Of a stretch of DNA of 36,005 bases, positions 8,401 through 16,243 are shown in pieces. The position numbers and the translations under genes are program-made. This DNA is from DATDCV01 sp036524155 (GTDB lineage: Bacteria > Verrucomicrobiota > Verrucomicrobiia > Limisphaerales > UBA8199), in the NCBI GenBank assembly GCA_036524155.1, contig DATDCV010000232.1:1-36005 (forward strand), given 5' to 3'. Every line of letters starts with the position of its first letter. Position 1 is the stretch's first letter. The notes under the pieces are model-generated. The model did not search any database. It was not told the DNA's origin and saw nothing but the letters and a program-made list of their open reading frames with translations.

Positions 8401-8547
8401 AGCCGCACTTTCACCGGCGCCCGTTGCGGGAATTGAGTCCGCGGACAGTCTCAGGGCGGGCTCCGGCGGCGGGTTCGTTGCGCACTGAGCGTGGAACGGA
8501 AGACTCTGGAGACCCAGGATCAGGCAGATGCGAAAGAAGTTTTTCAT
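5482..8547 (-). CDS. Exported 16-repeat PD40/TolB-like beta-propeller protein
   Basis: About 1020 aa, with a signal peptide (MKNFFRICLILGLQSLPFHAQC). Sixteen repeats of roughly 45-60 aa follow, each with the pattern DGRxVAFxSxAxNLVxxDxNxxxDIFVRDxxTGxxxLVSV. This is the WD40-like PD40 blade seen in TolB, and sixteen blades would make two propellers. The last about 70 residues form a separate beta module (RYRVEYQQAL...W..VPG...LYRVHLLD) shared with two other exported proteins in this window. An upstream ATG at 8571 (MVNQALPG) is possible; the ATG at 8547 gives a cleaner signal peptide. No catalytic residues are apparent, and the role is probably binding or scaffolding outside the cytoplasm. It stands alone, with genes on the other strand on both sides. 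Confidence 0.85.
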   Translation of the reverse strand: MKNFFRICLILGLQSLPFHAQCATNPPPEPALRLSADSIPATGAGESAAPFIAADGSRVVFTSAAANLVTNDFNDDLDVFAYDRFTGQLTLASVNAAGDRSGNGRSFALDLSANGRFVLFESEASDLVANDTNNVADLFIRDLVQGQTTLVSVDTNGVPAGPFYRASLSPDGRYLLFESFPRRLVTNAVSGCNIYLRDLQTGNTSLVSVSSDGLSGGNSTSENAVMTPDGRWVAFQSRASNLVTNDTSSNPDIFLRDTLSGTTVLVSATRNGSSVSTASAANPAISGDGRFVAFESTAASMMSTNPTPAGFTRFIYVRDMVAATTTCVSLAGENGVVYRPVISADGRYVAYESRVNVYCCDRSTLQWFLMSTNAAGAGGNDVSFSPAFTPDGAYCLFLSSARDLTADGTSLNQCHVYRRNMLTGEIQMIDNGGGAGGAFGGALAADITDDGETVAFASTQADPGSGDSNELPDVFVRNVTAGTNELISVRAQSLPALVGTARSWWWPNCVSSDGRYIAFYSAALNLVTNATRGVENLYVRDLWTGSNQLVNVALDGADCGNGFHYAPALSADGRWLAYQSSATNLVAGDINSSFDVFLYDLLTGTNRLVSFPWTRTGSANNSSLNPSISDDGRFIAFQSAASNLAAGDSGTTLDAFVYDAVQATNIPLSVRYNGTTCVGGQSTAGNGVLNPFAPIVTLDGQWVVLWSSINLSSNANLSGTPYCFAKHLSTGQFYPVGIPDQGLVRSANRSAVLSPGGRFAAFATASNVIGVFDFAAQSSSLAVTPGWNPSISADGRWVAFEGRAADFLTNSANSVSDIFLLDRATQTVRLVSVNRAGNAGGNGPSSTPLVSGDGHYIVFKSRAGDLVDGDTNGVADIFVADQLSGTLFALSSAVDAPTGNRVSGDPFLARDGRTVLFESFASNLAPGDFNQAKDLFILRLPGHPVGDFRILTLTSLQSGSVSIFWNALPGRRYRVEYQQALGEPAWQEVPGDVVATGYTAMKPDPGAGQSGSRLYRVHLLD

Positions 8548-8623
8548 ACCCGGCAAAGCTTGGTTGACCATAGAATACCGGGGAGATAAATTTCAACCCG
8601 AATTTGTGCCATACAGTTTCCGC

Positions 8624-8719
8624 TCAGTCTTGGGTCGGAGCGCCGAGTTGCACTCGGCTTAAGCGCGCCGACGGCCGTGTGTAAACCGATTAGAAATCGG
8701 CGCTCCGACCCAAGGCTGA
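8624..8719. repeat. Palindromic intergenic element, GGAGCGCCGA type
   Basis: Inverted arms at 8624-8646 and 8697-8719 match at 22 of 23 positions (core CTTGGGTCGGAGCGCCGA). Each arm leads into its own hairpin: GCCGAGT/ACTCGGC (8642-8648, 8652-8658) and CCGATT/AATCGG (8686-8691, 8695-8700), both with 3-nt loops. It fills most of the 326-bp gap between the divergent PD40 and CE15 genes, where nothing else is visible. The same GGAGCGCCG tag recurs near 31.4 kb. It is a REP-like, non-autonomous element by structure. Confidence 0.75.
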
Positions 8720-8873
8720 ATGGGGTACTTCATGCCCCTTCGCTGGACAATTTCTGCGTGTTGGGTCACGATCCTTCAGATGCTGTGCCAATCGATTCCA
8801 CGATTGACGGCGGGCAGAGCCCGTTGCTCACGACTGGCTGGACCGAAACCACCTTGCTGCCGCTAAGAAACCC

Positions 8874-10382
8874 ATGCGAAACCCCCCACGTTGTTCGACC
8901 GGTCATCTCGGTTCCCTTGGTTGCGCTCTCGCGCTGCTCATTCTGCCGGGCGCGCTGCACGGCCAGTCTCCGGCTTCCTCCGCCAGCAACGCGGGCAAGA
9001 CCTCCGAACCGTTGACCTGGACTGCCCAACAGGATCACAAAAACATGATGGAACAGTTGGGAATCCTCCGGCTGCGTCCGGGACCAAGCGGCCAGCCAGG
9101 CGCCACCAATTCGGCCAACTACGATCCCGCCAAGGCGAATCCTTTCCCCGATTTGCCCGACGCGCTGACGCTAAAAAACGGACAAAAAGTCACCACTCCC
9201 GAGATGTGGTGGCAACAACGCCGCCCGGAAATCGTCGAGGATTTCGAGCGCGAAGTTTTCGGGCGCGTCCCGAAGAACGTCCCCAAGGTCGCCTGGGAGG
9301 TCGTCTCCAATATCACGGATGGGCTTGTTGGTAAATTACCCGCCAGCGGCAGCCAGGTCATCGGGCACGTGGACAACTCGGCCTGTCCGGCGATTAACGT
9401 GGATATCCGTATGACGGTTGTGATTCCCGCGGGCGTCCGGCGACCTGTGCCTGTGCTCATGATGTTTGGCGGATTCGGCGGCACCGGAATGCCCCGGCAA
9501 GCCGGTTCGCCGGCGCCCACCAACCGGTTTCCTGAGTTCGGTGGTCCGTTCAAGGACCCACCCTCCACTGAGCAACTGCTGGCCGCCGGTTGGGGCTATG
9601 CGACTATCAATCCCGGGAGCATCCAGGCCGACAACGGAGCCGGGCTGACCAAGGGGATTATCGGGTTGGTCAACAAAGGTAAGCCCCGCAAGCCCGACGA
9701 TTGGGGAGCCCTGCGTGCTTGGGCCTGGGGCGCCGCTCGCGGGTTGGATTATCTCGAAACCGATCCTGCTGTCGAGGCGAAGAAAGTCGGCATCGAAGGA
9801 GTGTCTCGCTTCGGCAAGGCCGCTCTCGTCACTATGGCCTTTGAACCCCGTTTCGCGTTCGCGCTGGTTGGCTCCTCGGGTGAAGGCGGTGCCAAGCTGC
9901 ACCGCCGCAATTTCGGCGAAGCCGTAGAGAACCTGACCGGTTCGGGAGAATATCATTGGATGGCGGGCAACTTCCTGAAGTATGGGGCGGCGGAATCTTC
10001 TTTCGGCAGCAGGAATGCCGGGGATCTGCCTGTCGACGCGCATATGTTGATTGCTTTATGTGCGCCCCGGCTCACGTTTATTAGCTACGGTGTGCCGGAA
10101 CGCGGCGATGCCAATTGGCTGGACCAGCAAGGCAGTTTCATGGCCACCGTAGCAGCCGGACCAGTTTACAGGTTGCTCGGAGCGCGGGCCATCGGTGAAA
10201 CGCAAGATTATCGAACCGCAAAGATGCCGCCCGTGAACACCGGGCTGCTGGATGGGGAACTTGCATGGCGCCAACACGATGGAGGCCATGAAGACCGGTC
10301 CAACATGAAATATTTCATTGCCTGGGCTAACCGATTTATCAAACACACTCCGCCTGCTGCTCCCTTGCCGGACCAGAAGTGA
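8874..10382 (+). CDS. CE15-like glucuronoyl esterase, exported
   Basis: 502-aa alpha/beta hydrolase with an N-terminal signal region (about 1-31, hydrophobic CALALLILPGALHG). The nucleophile elbow is GVSRFGKAAL with Ser311, and the general base is probably His472 in HDGGHEDRS. Glu337 in SSGEGGAK is a candidate acid. The segment WGALRAWAWGAARGLDYLE before the elbow is characteristic of CE15 4-O-methyl-glucuronoyl methylesterases, which cut ester links between lignin alcohols and (4-O-methyl)glucuronate on xylan. This is a secreted or periplasmic role. It could instead be an acetyl-xylan-esterase-like relative, but the W-rich helix favours CE15. The following P450 operon starts 136 bp downstream on the same strand and may share the substrate theme. 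Confidence 0.85.
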   Translation: MRNPPRCSTGHLGSLGCALALLILPGALHGQSPASSASNAGKTSEPLTWTAQQDHKNMMEQLGILRLRPGPSGQPGATNSANYDPAKANPFPDLPDALTLKNGQKVTTPEMWWQQRRPEIVEDFEREVFGRVPKNVPKVAWEVVSNITDGLVGKLPASGSQVIGHVDNSACPAINVDIRMTVVIPAGVRRPVPVLMMFGGFGGTGMPRQAGSPAPTNRFPEFGGPFKDPPSTEQLLAAGWGYATINPGSIQADNGAGLTKGIIGLVNKGKPRKPDDWGALRAWAWGAARGLDYLETDPAVEAKKVGIEGVSRFGKAALVTMAFEPRFAFALVGSSGEGGAKLHRRNFGEAVENLTGSGEYHWMAGNFLKYGAAESSFGSRNAGDLPVDAHMLIALCAPRLTFISYGVPERGDANWLDQQGSFMATVAAGPVYRLLGARAIGETQDYRTAKMPPVNTGLLDGELAWRQHDGGHEDRSNMKYFIAWANRFIKHTPPAAPLPDQK

Positions 10383-10410
10383 ACCTTTTATACGCCTCGG
10401 TCGGTGATAA

Positions 10411-10436
10411 GCACCGGCGGTGCCATCTTGTTTTTC
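10411..10436 (+). terminator. Possible rho-independent terminator after the CE15 gene
   Basis: The hairpin GCACC-GGC-GGTGC at 10411-10423 is followed a few bases later by TTGTTTTT (10429-10435). The stem is short (5 bp) and the T-run is offset, so this is a weak candidate. It lies 29 bp after the stop, between the esterase and the P450 operon. Confidence 0.35.
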
Positions 10437-10518
10437 ATACTGATCCCCCCAGGCACGGCCTCGCCGCTCACCCTCGCCTTGGCCATCATTTAATGCTATT
10501 TATTAGTCACACAACTAA

Positions 10519-11691
10519 GTGCTCATGTACCGAATCACCGATTGCTTCCGCGACGCGCGGCACAAGGGCGCTGTCCTGCAATGCCCGTTTCAGGGCGAGG
10601 CGATCCCTATGATCCTGCGCCACGCGGCGGTGCGCGAGGCCGCCAGGGACTGGAAGACCTTCAGCTCGGACGCGCCGTTTCGCGTGCCGATTCCCTCGGA
10701 AGAGGAGGTCCGCACCATGCGGCAGTTGCCGATTGAGACCAATCCGCCGGAACACACCGAGTACCGCGCCATCGTCGAGCCCTTCTTCCAACGTGCCAAA
10801 CAACCCGAGGTAATCGCGAAGGTGGAGGCGTTGATTGCCGACAGACTCTCGGCCGCACTGGGCCGCGAATCGGTCGAAGTGGTGAACGAGTTCGCATTGC
10901 CGGTGCAGTCGCGCTCGCTCACCTGCCTGCTCAACGTGCCCGAGTCTGAGGCGGACACGTGGATCGGCTGGGGCATCCACGTCTTCAAGGTCACCGGCGG
11001 CACGTTCAAGAAAGGCATCGTCCTGGAAGATTACCTGCACGCGCAGTTCGACCGGGCCGCCGCGAATCCGGGACCGGATTTCTTCAGCGCGCTGACGCAG
11101 GCTACCTACCGCGGCCGGCGGCTGACGCGCGAGGAAATGATGGGCTTCGGCAATCTCACCTTCGCCGGCGGACGCGACACCATCATCCACAGCATTTCCT
11201 CGATCCTCGCTTTTCTGGGCCGGAATCCCGAAGCGCTGGAGTATCTGCGGGAGGATCCGAAGCGGATCGTCCACGCCGGCGAGGAGTTCTTCCGCGTTTT
11301 CATGCCGCTGACGCATATCGGCCGCGTCTGCCCGGCGGACACCGACGTTCACGGCGTTCCCGTCAAGGCCGGTGGGCGCGTTTCCCTCGCCTGGGCCGCC
11401 GCCAACTACGACGAGGCCGTTTTCGGGGCGCCCGAGGAAGTTCGCCTGGATCGCAAGCCGAATCCGCACCTCTCCTTCGGCTTCGGCCCTCATCTCTGTC
11501 TCGGCGCAGCCCACGCGCGATTGATCGTGCGCAGCTTGCTGCAGGCCCTCACCGAGCGCGTGGCGAAGATCTCAGTGCTGGAGGCCACAGAGCACATCGA
11601 GCGCGAATCCGGCTACCAACGCGTAAACGGCTTTGACGCGCTGACCGTCAGCTTTGCCCCGCGCGGAAACGCAGGGCCCCTTCACGGGTGA
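10519..11691 (+). CDS. Cytochrome P450 monooxygenase
   Basis: 390-aa soluble bacterial P450. The haem-ligand motif FGFGPHLCLGAAHAR contains Cys327, and the I-helix oxygen-activation motif is AGGRDT (216-221) with Thr221. PIETNPPEHTEYR (about 73-85) is the usual N-terminal P450 landmark. The GTG at 10519 and the ATG at 10525 are equally plausible starts. The enzyme would insert one oxygen atom using electrons from a ferredoxin. No separate ferredoxin or reductase gene is adjacent, but the next gene carries a Rieske domain. It is the first of three tightly spaced genes (45 bp, then a 4-bp overlap). Substrate unknown; hydroxylation or O-demethylation of a sugar-derived compound is a hypothesis from context. 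Confidence 0.9.
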   Translation: MLMYRITDCFRDARHKGAVLQCPFQGEAIPMILRHAAVREAARDWKTFSSDAPFRVPIPSEEEVRTMRQLPIETNPPEHTEYRAIVEPFFQRAKQPEVIAKVEALIADRLSAALGRESVEVVNEFALPVQSRSLTCLLNVPESEADTWIGWGIHVFKVTGGTFKKGIVLEDYLHAQFDRAAANPGPDFFSALTQATYRGRRLTREEMMGFGNLTFAGGRDTIIHSISSILAFLGRNPEALEYLREDPKRIVHAGEEFFRVFMPLTHIGRVCPADTDVHGVPVKAGGRVSLAWAAANYDEAVFGAPEEVRLDRKPNPHLSFGFGPHLCLGAAHARLIVRSLLQALTERVAKISVLEATEHIERESGYQRVNGFDALTVSFAPRGNAGPLHG

Positions 11692-11736
11692 TTGTGACCA
11701 CGATGAGAGATTACCAGGGAAAATAATAACTGACCT

Positions 11737-13152
11737 ATGCCTGCCAGCGCCGCCATCCGCGTCCACGACTACAGCCTCGTCGGCAGGGACTCCGTGCTGG
11801 CCATCCAGAAAGGCCTGGCCGAAGCGACCTGGTACACTTCCCCCGTGCCGAGGGAGAAAATGCGCGAACTGCTGGCGCGGCGGGACTGGCCGGCCGTTCG
11901 CGACACGATTCTCTGGTTCACCCTCATCATCGGCTCCGGTTGGGCGGCCTATAAGTTCTGGCAGGCCGGCAGTTGGTGGGCGGCGATGCCATTCATGATC
12001 TACGGCGCGTTGTACGCATCCACCTCGGACTCCAGGTGGCACGAATCCGGCCACGGCACGGCGTTCAAGACCGATTGGCTCAACAATGTCCTTTACGAGA
12101 TCGCGTCCTTCATGGTCATGCGCGAATCCACCGTCTGGCGCTGGAGCCACACGCGCCATCACAGCGACACTATCATCGTCGGGCGCGACCCGGAAATCGC
12201 GGTTCCCCGTCCGCCGGACGTCGCCTCGCTGCTCCTTAACTTCTTTGCGCTCCGGGTGATTCCAAAATATTTCCGCAGTGTCCTGCGTCATTGCCTCGGC
12301 CGGATTGCGGCGGACGAAAAGACGTTCATCCCGGAATTCGAGTATGGAAAAGTCATTTTTCGGGCACGCATTTACCTGCTCATTTACGCCGGGGTCATCG
12401 CGCTCGCGGTGTGGCAACGAAGCCTTTTGCCGCTCATGTTCGTCGGCCTGCCGACGCTCTATGGTTCCTGGCTCATGCCAATCTACGGTTACACCCAGCA
12501 CGCGGGCCTGGCCGAGAACGTCCTGGACCACCGCCTGAATTGCCGGACGGTTTACATGAATTTCGCCAACCGCTTTCTCTACTGGAACATGAATTACCAC
12601 CTCGAACACCACATGTTCCCACTGGTGCCCTATCACAACCTGCCGAAGCTGCACCAAATCGTGAAGCCCGACATGCCCCCGCCCTACCGCGGCCTGTGGC
12701 ACGCCTGGCGCGAAATCATCCCCGCGGTCTGGCGTCAGCTCAAAGACCCGGCCTATTTCGTTCCACGCATACTGCCCACTCCCACCCTCACGGCTGAAAG
12801 CCCGGGGGGACGGCGCGTTTTCACCGCCAAGGGCAAGCCGGTGAACGGATGGCTCGAGATTTGTTCCGGCGGATTCCTCAAGACTGACGACGTCATTCGG
12901 TTCGATCATGAGGATAAAACCTATGCGATCTACCGGCTGGCAGACGGCTCGCTCCACGCGACGGACGGCCTCTGCACGCATGCCAACGCCCACCTCGCCG
13001 GCGGATTCGTCAAAGGCCGGTTGATTGAGTGTCCCAAGCACAACGGGCGGTTCGACATCATCGACGGCTCGCCGCAGCGAAAGCCCGTGTGCGTCGGCCT
13101 TAAGACTTACCAGGCCCGCGAACGGGACGGGAAGATTTTTGTCTCGCTATGA
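11737..13152 (+). CDS. Membrane fatty-acid-desaturase-like oxygenase fused to a Rieske ferredoxin domain (MocD-MocE-like)
   Basis: 471 aa in two parts. Residues 1-340 are a membrane di-iron desaturase/hydroxylase with three histidine boxes: HESGH (102-106), HTRHH (138-142) and HLEHH (288-292). Hydrophobic segments lie around 58-92 and 205-245. Residues 365-471 form a Rieske [2Fe-2S] domain with CTH (413-415) and CPKH (432-435), the exact C-x-H-x16-C-x2-H spacing. In rhizopine catabolism the desaturase-like MocD and the Rieske ferredoxin MocE are separate proteins; here they are one chain, so the electron donor is built in. It lies 45 bp after the P450 and overlaps the next gene by 4 bp, so the three products likely act together. 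Substrate unknown. Confidence 0.9.
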   Translation: MPASAAIRVHDYSLVGRDSVLAIQKGLAEATWYTSPVPREKMRELLARRDWPAVRDTILWFTLIIGSGWAAYKFWQAGSWWAAMPFMIYGALYASTSDSRWHESGHGTAFKTDWLNNVLYEIASFMVMRESTVWRWSHTRHHSDTIIVGRDPEIAVPRPPDVASLLLNFFALRVIPKYFRSVLRHCLGRIAADEKTFIPEFEYGKVIFRARIYLLIYAGVIALAVWQRSLLPLMFVGLPTLYGSWLMPIYGYTQHAGLAENVLDHRLNCRTVYMNFANRFLYWNMNYHLEHHMFPLVPYHNLPKLHQIVKPDMPPPYRGLWHAWREIIPAVWRQLKDPAYFVPRILPTPTLTAESPGGRRVFTAKGKPVNGWLEICSGGFLKTDDVIRFDHEDKTYAIYRLADGSLHATDGLCTHANAHLAGGFVKGRLIECPKHNGRFDIIDGSPQRKPVCVGLKTYQARERDGKIFVSL

Positions 13153-13985
13153 AACTTCTGCTCGTCCGCCATCTCTGGGGCGTGGACCATGCCCACGGCC
13201 TGGAACACTACCTGCCGCGGTGGCGTGAGACCGGGTACCAGGCGGTGGAATCCGCCTTCCACATCTCGCCGGATCCCGCTGCCCTGTTGCGTTTCCTCAA
13301 GCAAAGCGGCTGGCGATGGATTCCGCAGGTGTTCAGTCGCGACTTCACCCCCGGCGGCACCGTCCGCGAGCACCTGGACTCGATGCGGAAGCAAATCGAG
13401 GATTGCCTCGATCATCAGCCGCTCTTCATCAACGCCCACAGCGGTTCGGACGCCTGGAGCCTGGCCGAGGCGGAGGACTTCTATGGCGCCGCCCTCGAAT
13501 TGGAGCGCCGGCTCGGTGTCGCCATCGCTCACGAGACCCACCGACTCCGTTGCTTCGGGAATCCCTGGACCACCAGGTCCGTACTCGCGCAATTTCCGAC
13601 CTTGAAACTAACCTGTGATTTCAGCCATTGGGTCTGCGTGGCGGAGCGCTTGCTGGAAGATTGCAGCGACATCATTCAACTGGCTGCGCGACATTGCCAC
13701 CACCTCCATGCTCGCGTGGGATACGAAGAAGGCCCGCAGGTTCCCGATCCCCGCGCGCCGGAATGGGCGCGCCATCTCGCCGCCCACGAGAGCTGGTGGG
13801 ACGCCATTTGGGCTTCGCAAAAGCAGCGTGGGCTTACGGCGAGCACTCTGACACCCGAGTTCGGCCCCCCGCCGTATTTGCACGCCCTGCCTTTCACCCA
13901 GGCCCCCGTGGCCGACCTGGCGGGCATCTGCGACTGGCAGGCCCGCCGCCAGGCCGGACGATTTGCGCAGCTCTTCAGGTCATGA
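13149..13985 (+). CDS. Sugar-phosphate isomerase/epimerase-like TIM barrel
   Basis: 278-aa protein resembling the xylose-isomerase-like/AP-endonuclease-2 TIM-barrel family. Features are the conserved strand ends (NAHSGSDAW near 95-103, AHETHR near 126-131, TCDFSHWVCVAE near 155-166, HHLHARVGYEEGPQVPDP near 184-201) and a late Glu in TPEFGPPPY (about 234-242). His and Glu/Asp residues at these strand ends form the divalent-metal site of the family, which isomerises, epimerises or dehydrates sugars and inositols. The ATG overlaps the stop of the desaturase-Rieske gene (ATGA), so translation is coupled. That places a sugar- or inositol-type step in the oxidative operon. The exact reaction cannot be read from sequence. 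Confidence 0.8.
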   Translation: MKLLLVRHLWGVDHAHGLEHYLPRWRETGYQAVESAFHISPDPAALLRFLKQSGWRWIPQVFSRDFTPGGTVREHLDSMRKQIEDCLDHQPLFINAHSGSDAWSLAEAEDFYGAALELERRLGVAIAHETHRLRCFGNPWTTRSVLAQFPTLKLTCDFSHWVCVAERLLEDCSDIIQLAARHCHHLHARVGYEEGPQVPDPRAPEWARHLAAHESWWDAIWASQKQRGLTASTLTPEFGPPPYLHALPFTQAPVADLAGICDWQARRQAGRFAQLFRS

Positions 13986-14391
13986 GGCGTGGACCCTGCC
14001 CTTGCTCTCACGCGCCGGATCCTGCTGAACACTCTCGCGACCTTCCGTCCTTATAACGCCCGGCCTGCGTCCGGCACCGGGCGACATCCCGCAGGGTCTA
14101 ACTTCGCCAAGGGTTACGACAGTACATCATTGCCTCCTTCATCCGGCTTGTTTAGAAACGGAGGGCTGGTAACGGCCACAGTCGGATGAAACACCAGAAA
14201 ATCATCCCCAACAGCAGGCACTCCCCTGCCGCGGGAGTCGTTCGGATCATGCCGAAGCGCTCATTTTCGAACTCCCCTCTCCCTCAACCCCCGGAGACGG
14301 GAGCACACATCCCCTATTCCGCGCCGGGGTCGGGACCACCGCGGAGCGCAAGCGCCCGGGCATATTCGCTCGAGGCACCGGGAACAAAGCT
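13986..14391. other. 406-bp gap, no gene; possible hairpin after the P450 operon
   Basis: No convincing coding sequence is present in any frame; the short ORFs are proline/serine/arginine-rich and have no family resemblance. A hairpin CGCCCGG (14057-14063) / CCGGGCG (14077-14083) with a 13-nt loop lies 72 bp after the operon. It has no T-run, so it may be a REP-like palindrome rather than a terminator. The promoter of the sulfotransferase-like gene must lie in this gap but was not recognised. Confidence 0.4.
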
Positions 14392-16161
14392 ATGAAGAAT
14401 TCATTGCTCCTCGCGGTTCTCACCCTGGGACTGGGAACGGTCGGCACTTCCGAAGCAATCACAATCCTGTCCGGTCCCTCTTTTACCCGGGCAAACAGGG
14501 CCCCTCTCGCGGGCACTCTGGACCTAACCACAGATGTTCCCTCGCGCGTCAGTGTCTCGGTGAGTGACGGAGGACAGACCTGGGAGCGCAGCTTTTATGA
14601 TTATCAGACCACGCATTCCGTGCCGCTCTTCGGATTCAAAACCCGACGGACTAACAACCTTACCGTAACGGTATGGGACCGCTTCCGTAACAGTTTTACC
14701 GCTGCGTCGGTAGCGTTCATTACCGGCCCCTTGCCGCCGGCCTTTCCGCGGATGAACGTGCTGGTTAGCAGGCCGGACAAAATGGAGCCGGGGTACACGT
14801 TGTTTCGCGTCGCCAATACCACCTCCAACGTGTCCTATGTAACCTTCGTCGACAACCAAGGCGAGGTCGTGTGGTACAGCCCCAATTTCCTGGTCTCGAC
14901 CATCGCGGATGTGGTGCGACTGGACAACGGTAACCTCTTCATCCCCCTGGCCACCACTTTTGTCGAAGTCAATCTGCTCGGGGAAATAGTCAACCTCTGG
15001 AGGGCGCCCAACCAGCTCACCATCGACCCCCACGACGGTGTCCTCACCGATCGCGACAGCATCCTGTTCCTCAATACCGACTCGCGCGTGGTCTCCGGCT
15101 TCCCGACCAGCGCGACAGATCCCTACGCGCCGACGCAAACCGCCACGGTGCGCTTTAACCGCGTCATCGAAATGTCCGCCACCAACAGCGCGCTGCTGAA
15201 CAACTGGTCGGTTATCGACCTTCTGGATCCGCTCCGAATCACATATCTGACTTTCACGTCCGGTTACCGGGGCTGGGACAGCGAGCACGCTAATGCCGTC
15301 ATTGAAGACCCGCGGGACGATTCACTCATCGTCTCCCTCCGGCACCAGAACGCAGTCATCAAGTTTTCCCGCGACGGGCAGCTCAAGTGGATCCTCGGCC
15401 CGCCTGAAAACTGGGGCCCGGATCTTCAATCCCGCCTGCTGACGCCGGTTGGCACTCCCTTTGAATGGAATTACGCACAACATGCGCCGATGATTACACC
15501 TCGAGGCACACTGCTCGTCTTTGATAACGGGAATTTCCGCGCGAACCCTTTTGACCCAACGGTACCCGATTTCGCCAACTATAGCCGCGCCGTGGAATAC
15601 GACATTAACGAGCAGCGGATGGAGGTGACCCAGATGTGGGAATACGGCGGGAATATTGCCGAACCGCTGTACGCGGACCGCGTCGGCAACGCTGACTGGC
15701 TCCCCAACACGGGCAATGTTCTGGTCACCTTCGGCAGCGTCGGTTACATAAACTGTGTTTCTCCCAGCGCGGCCTCCCCCGCGGCCAGAATGGTGCGCAT
15801 CAAGGAAGTAACGCACGACGCCCCGGCGGACGTTGTTTTCGACCTGTCCATCTTTGACTACAACAACAACAGCCCGGGCTACCTGGGCTACTGGGTGTAT
15901 CGGAGTCGCCGCGTGCCCGATCTCTACGGCCATCCGCCCGCGCCCGTTGCCGACCTGGCCGTCAAGTCCGACACCGGGGCAGCCCACCTGCAGTTCTCCG
16001 GCGATCCCGCCAGAAATTATGTTGTCGAAACCTCAACCGACCTGAACCACTGGACGGAGTTAGGCGCCGCGCAGGCCGGGGAGGGGGGAACCTATGATTT
16101 CCTCGATCCGGCAGGCGCAGGAGGCTCAGCCGGCCATTACTACCGGGTTGTGACGCGCTAG
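14392..16161 (+). CDS. Arylsulfotransferase (ASST)-like exported propeller protein
   Basis: 589 aa with a Sec signal peptide (MKNSLLLAVLTLGLGTVGTSEA). The central region resembles the six-bladed ASST family: WDSEHANAVIEDPRDDSLIVSLRHQNAVIKFSRDG (about 295-329, His299) and QHAPMITPRGTLLVFDNGN (about 363-381, His364). In characterised ASST enzymes histidines at such positions carry the sulfuryl group between phenolic donors and acceptors. The last about 70 residues (NYVVETSTDLNHWTELG...YYRVVTR) are the beta tail also found on two other proteins here. The family is likely; whether it keeps sulfotransferase activity is open, since bacterial ASST-like proteins are often uncharacterised. It lies 82 bp before the Tat-exported isomerase-like gene on the same strand. 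Confidence 0.75.
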   Translation: MKNSLLLAVLTLGLGTVGTSEAITILSGPSFTRANRAPLAGTLDLTTDVPSRVSVSVSDGGQTWERSFYDYQTTHSVPLFGFKTRRTNNLTVTVWDRFRNSFTAASVAFITGPLPPAFPRMNVLVSRPDKMEPGYTLFRVANTTSNVSYVTFVDNQGEVVWYSPNFLVSTIADVVRLDNGNLFIPLATTFVEVNLLGEIVNLWRAPNQLTIDPHDGVLTDRDSILFLNTDSRVVSGFPTSATDPYAPTQTATVRFNRVIEMSATNSALLNNWSVIDLLDPLRITYLTFTSGYRGWDSEHANAVIEDPRDDSLIVSLRHQNAVIKFSRDGQLKWILGPPENWGPDLQSRLLTPVGTPFEWNYAQHAPMITPRGTLLVFDNGNFRANPFDPTVPDFANYSRAVEYDINEQRMEVTQMWEYGGNIAEPLYADRVGNADWLPNTGNVLVTFGSVGYINCVSPSAASPAARMVRIKEVTHDAPADVVFDLSIFDYNNNSPGYLGYWVYRSRRVPDLYGHPPAPVADLAVKSDTGAAHLQFSGDPARNYVVETSTDLNHWTELGAAQAGEGGTYDFLDPAGAGGSAGHYYRVVTR

Positions 16162-16243
16162 AAACCAATCGCCACGAGAAAGGCTTGCCTTTCTTCCTCC
16201 GTATTCCAACTCTGGTCCCCTAATCCATGCAAAAGGCGCGACC

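Noticed and set aside
11572..13041. 489-aa minus-strand ORF
   Set aside because: Antisense of the desaturase-Rieske gene, whose metal motifs are intact on the plus strand.
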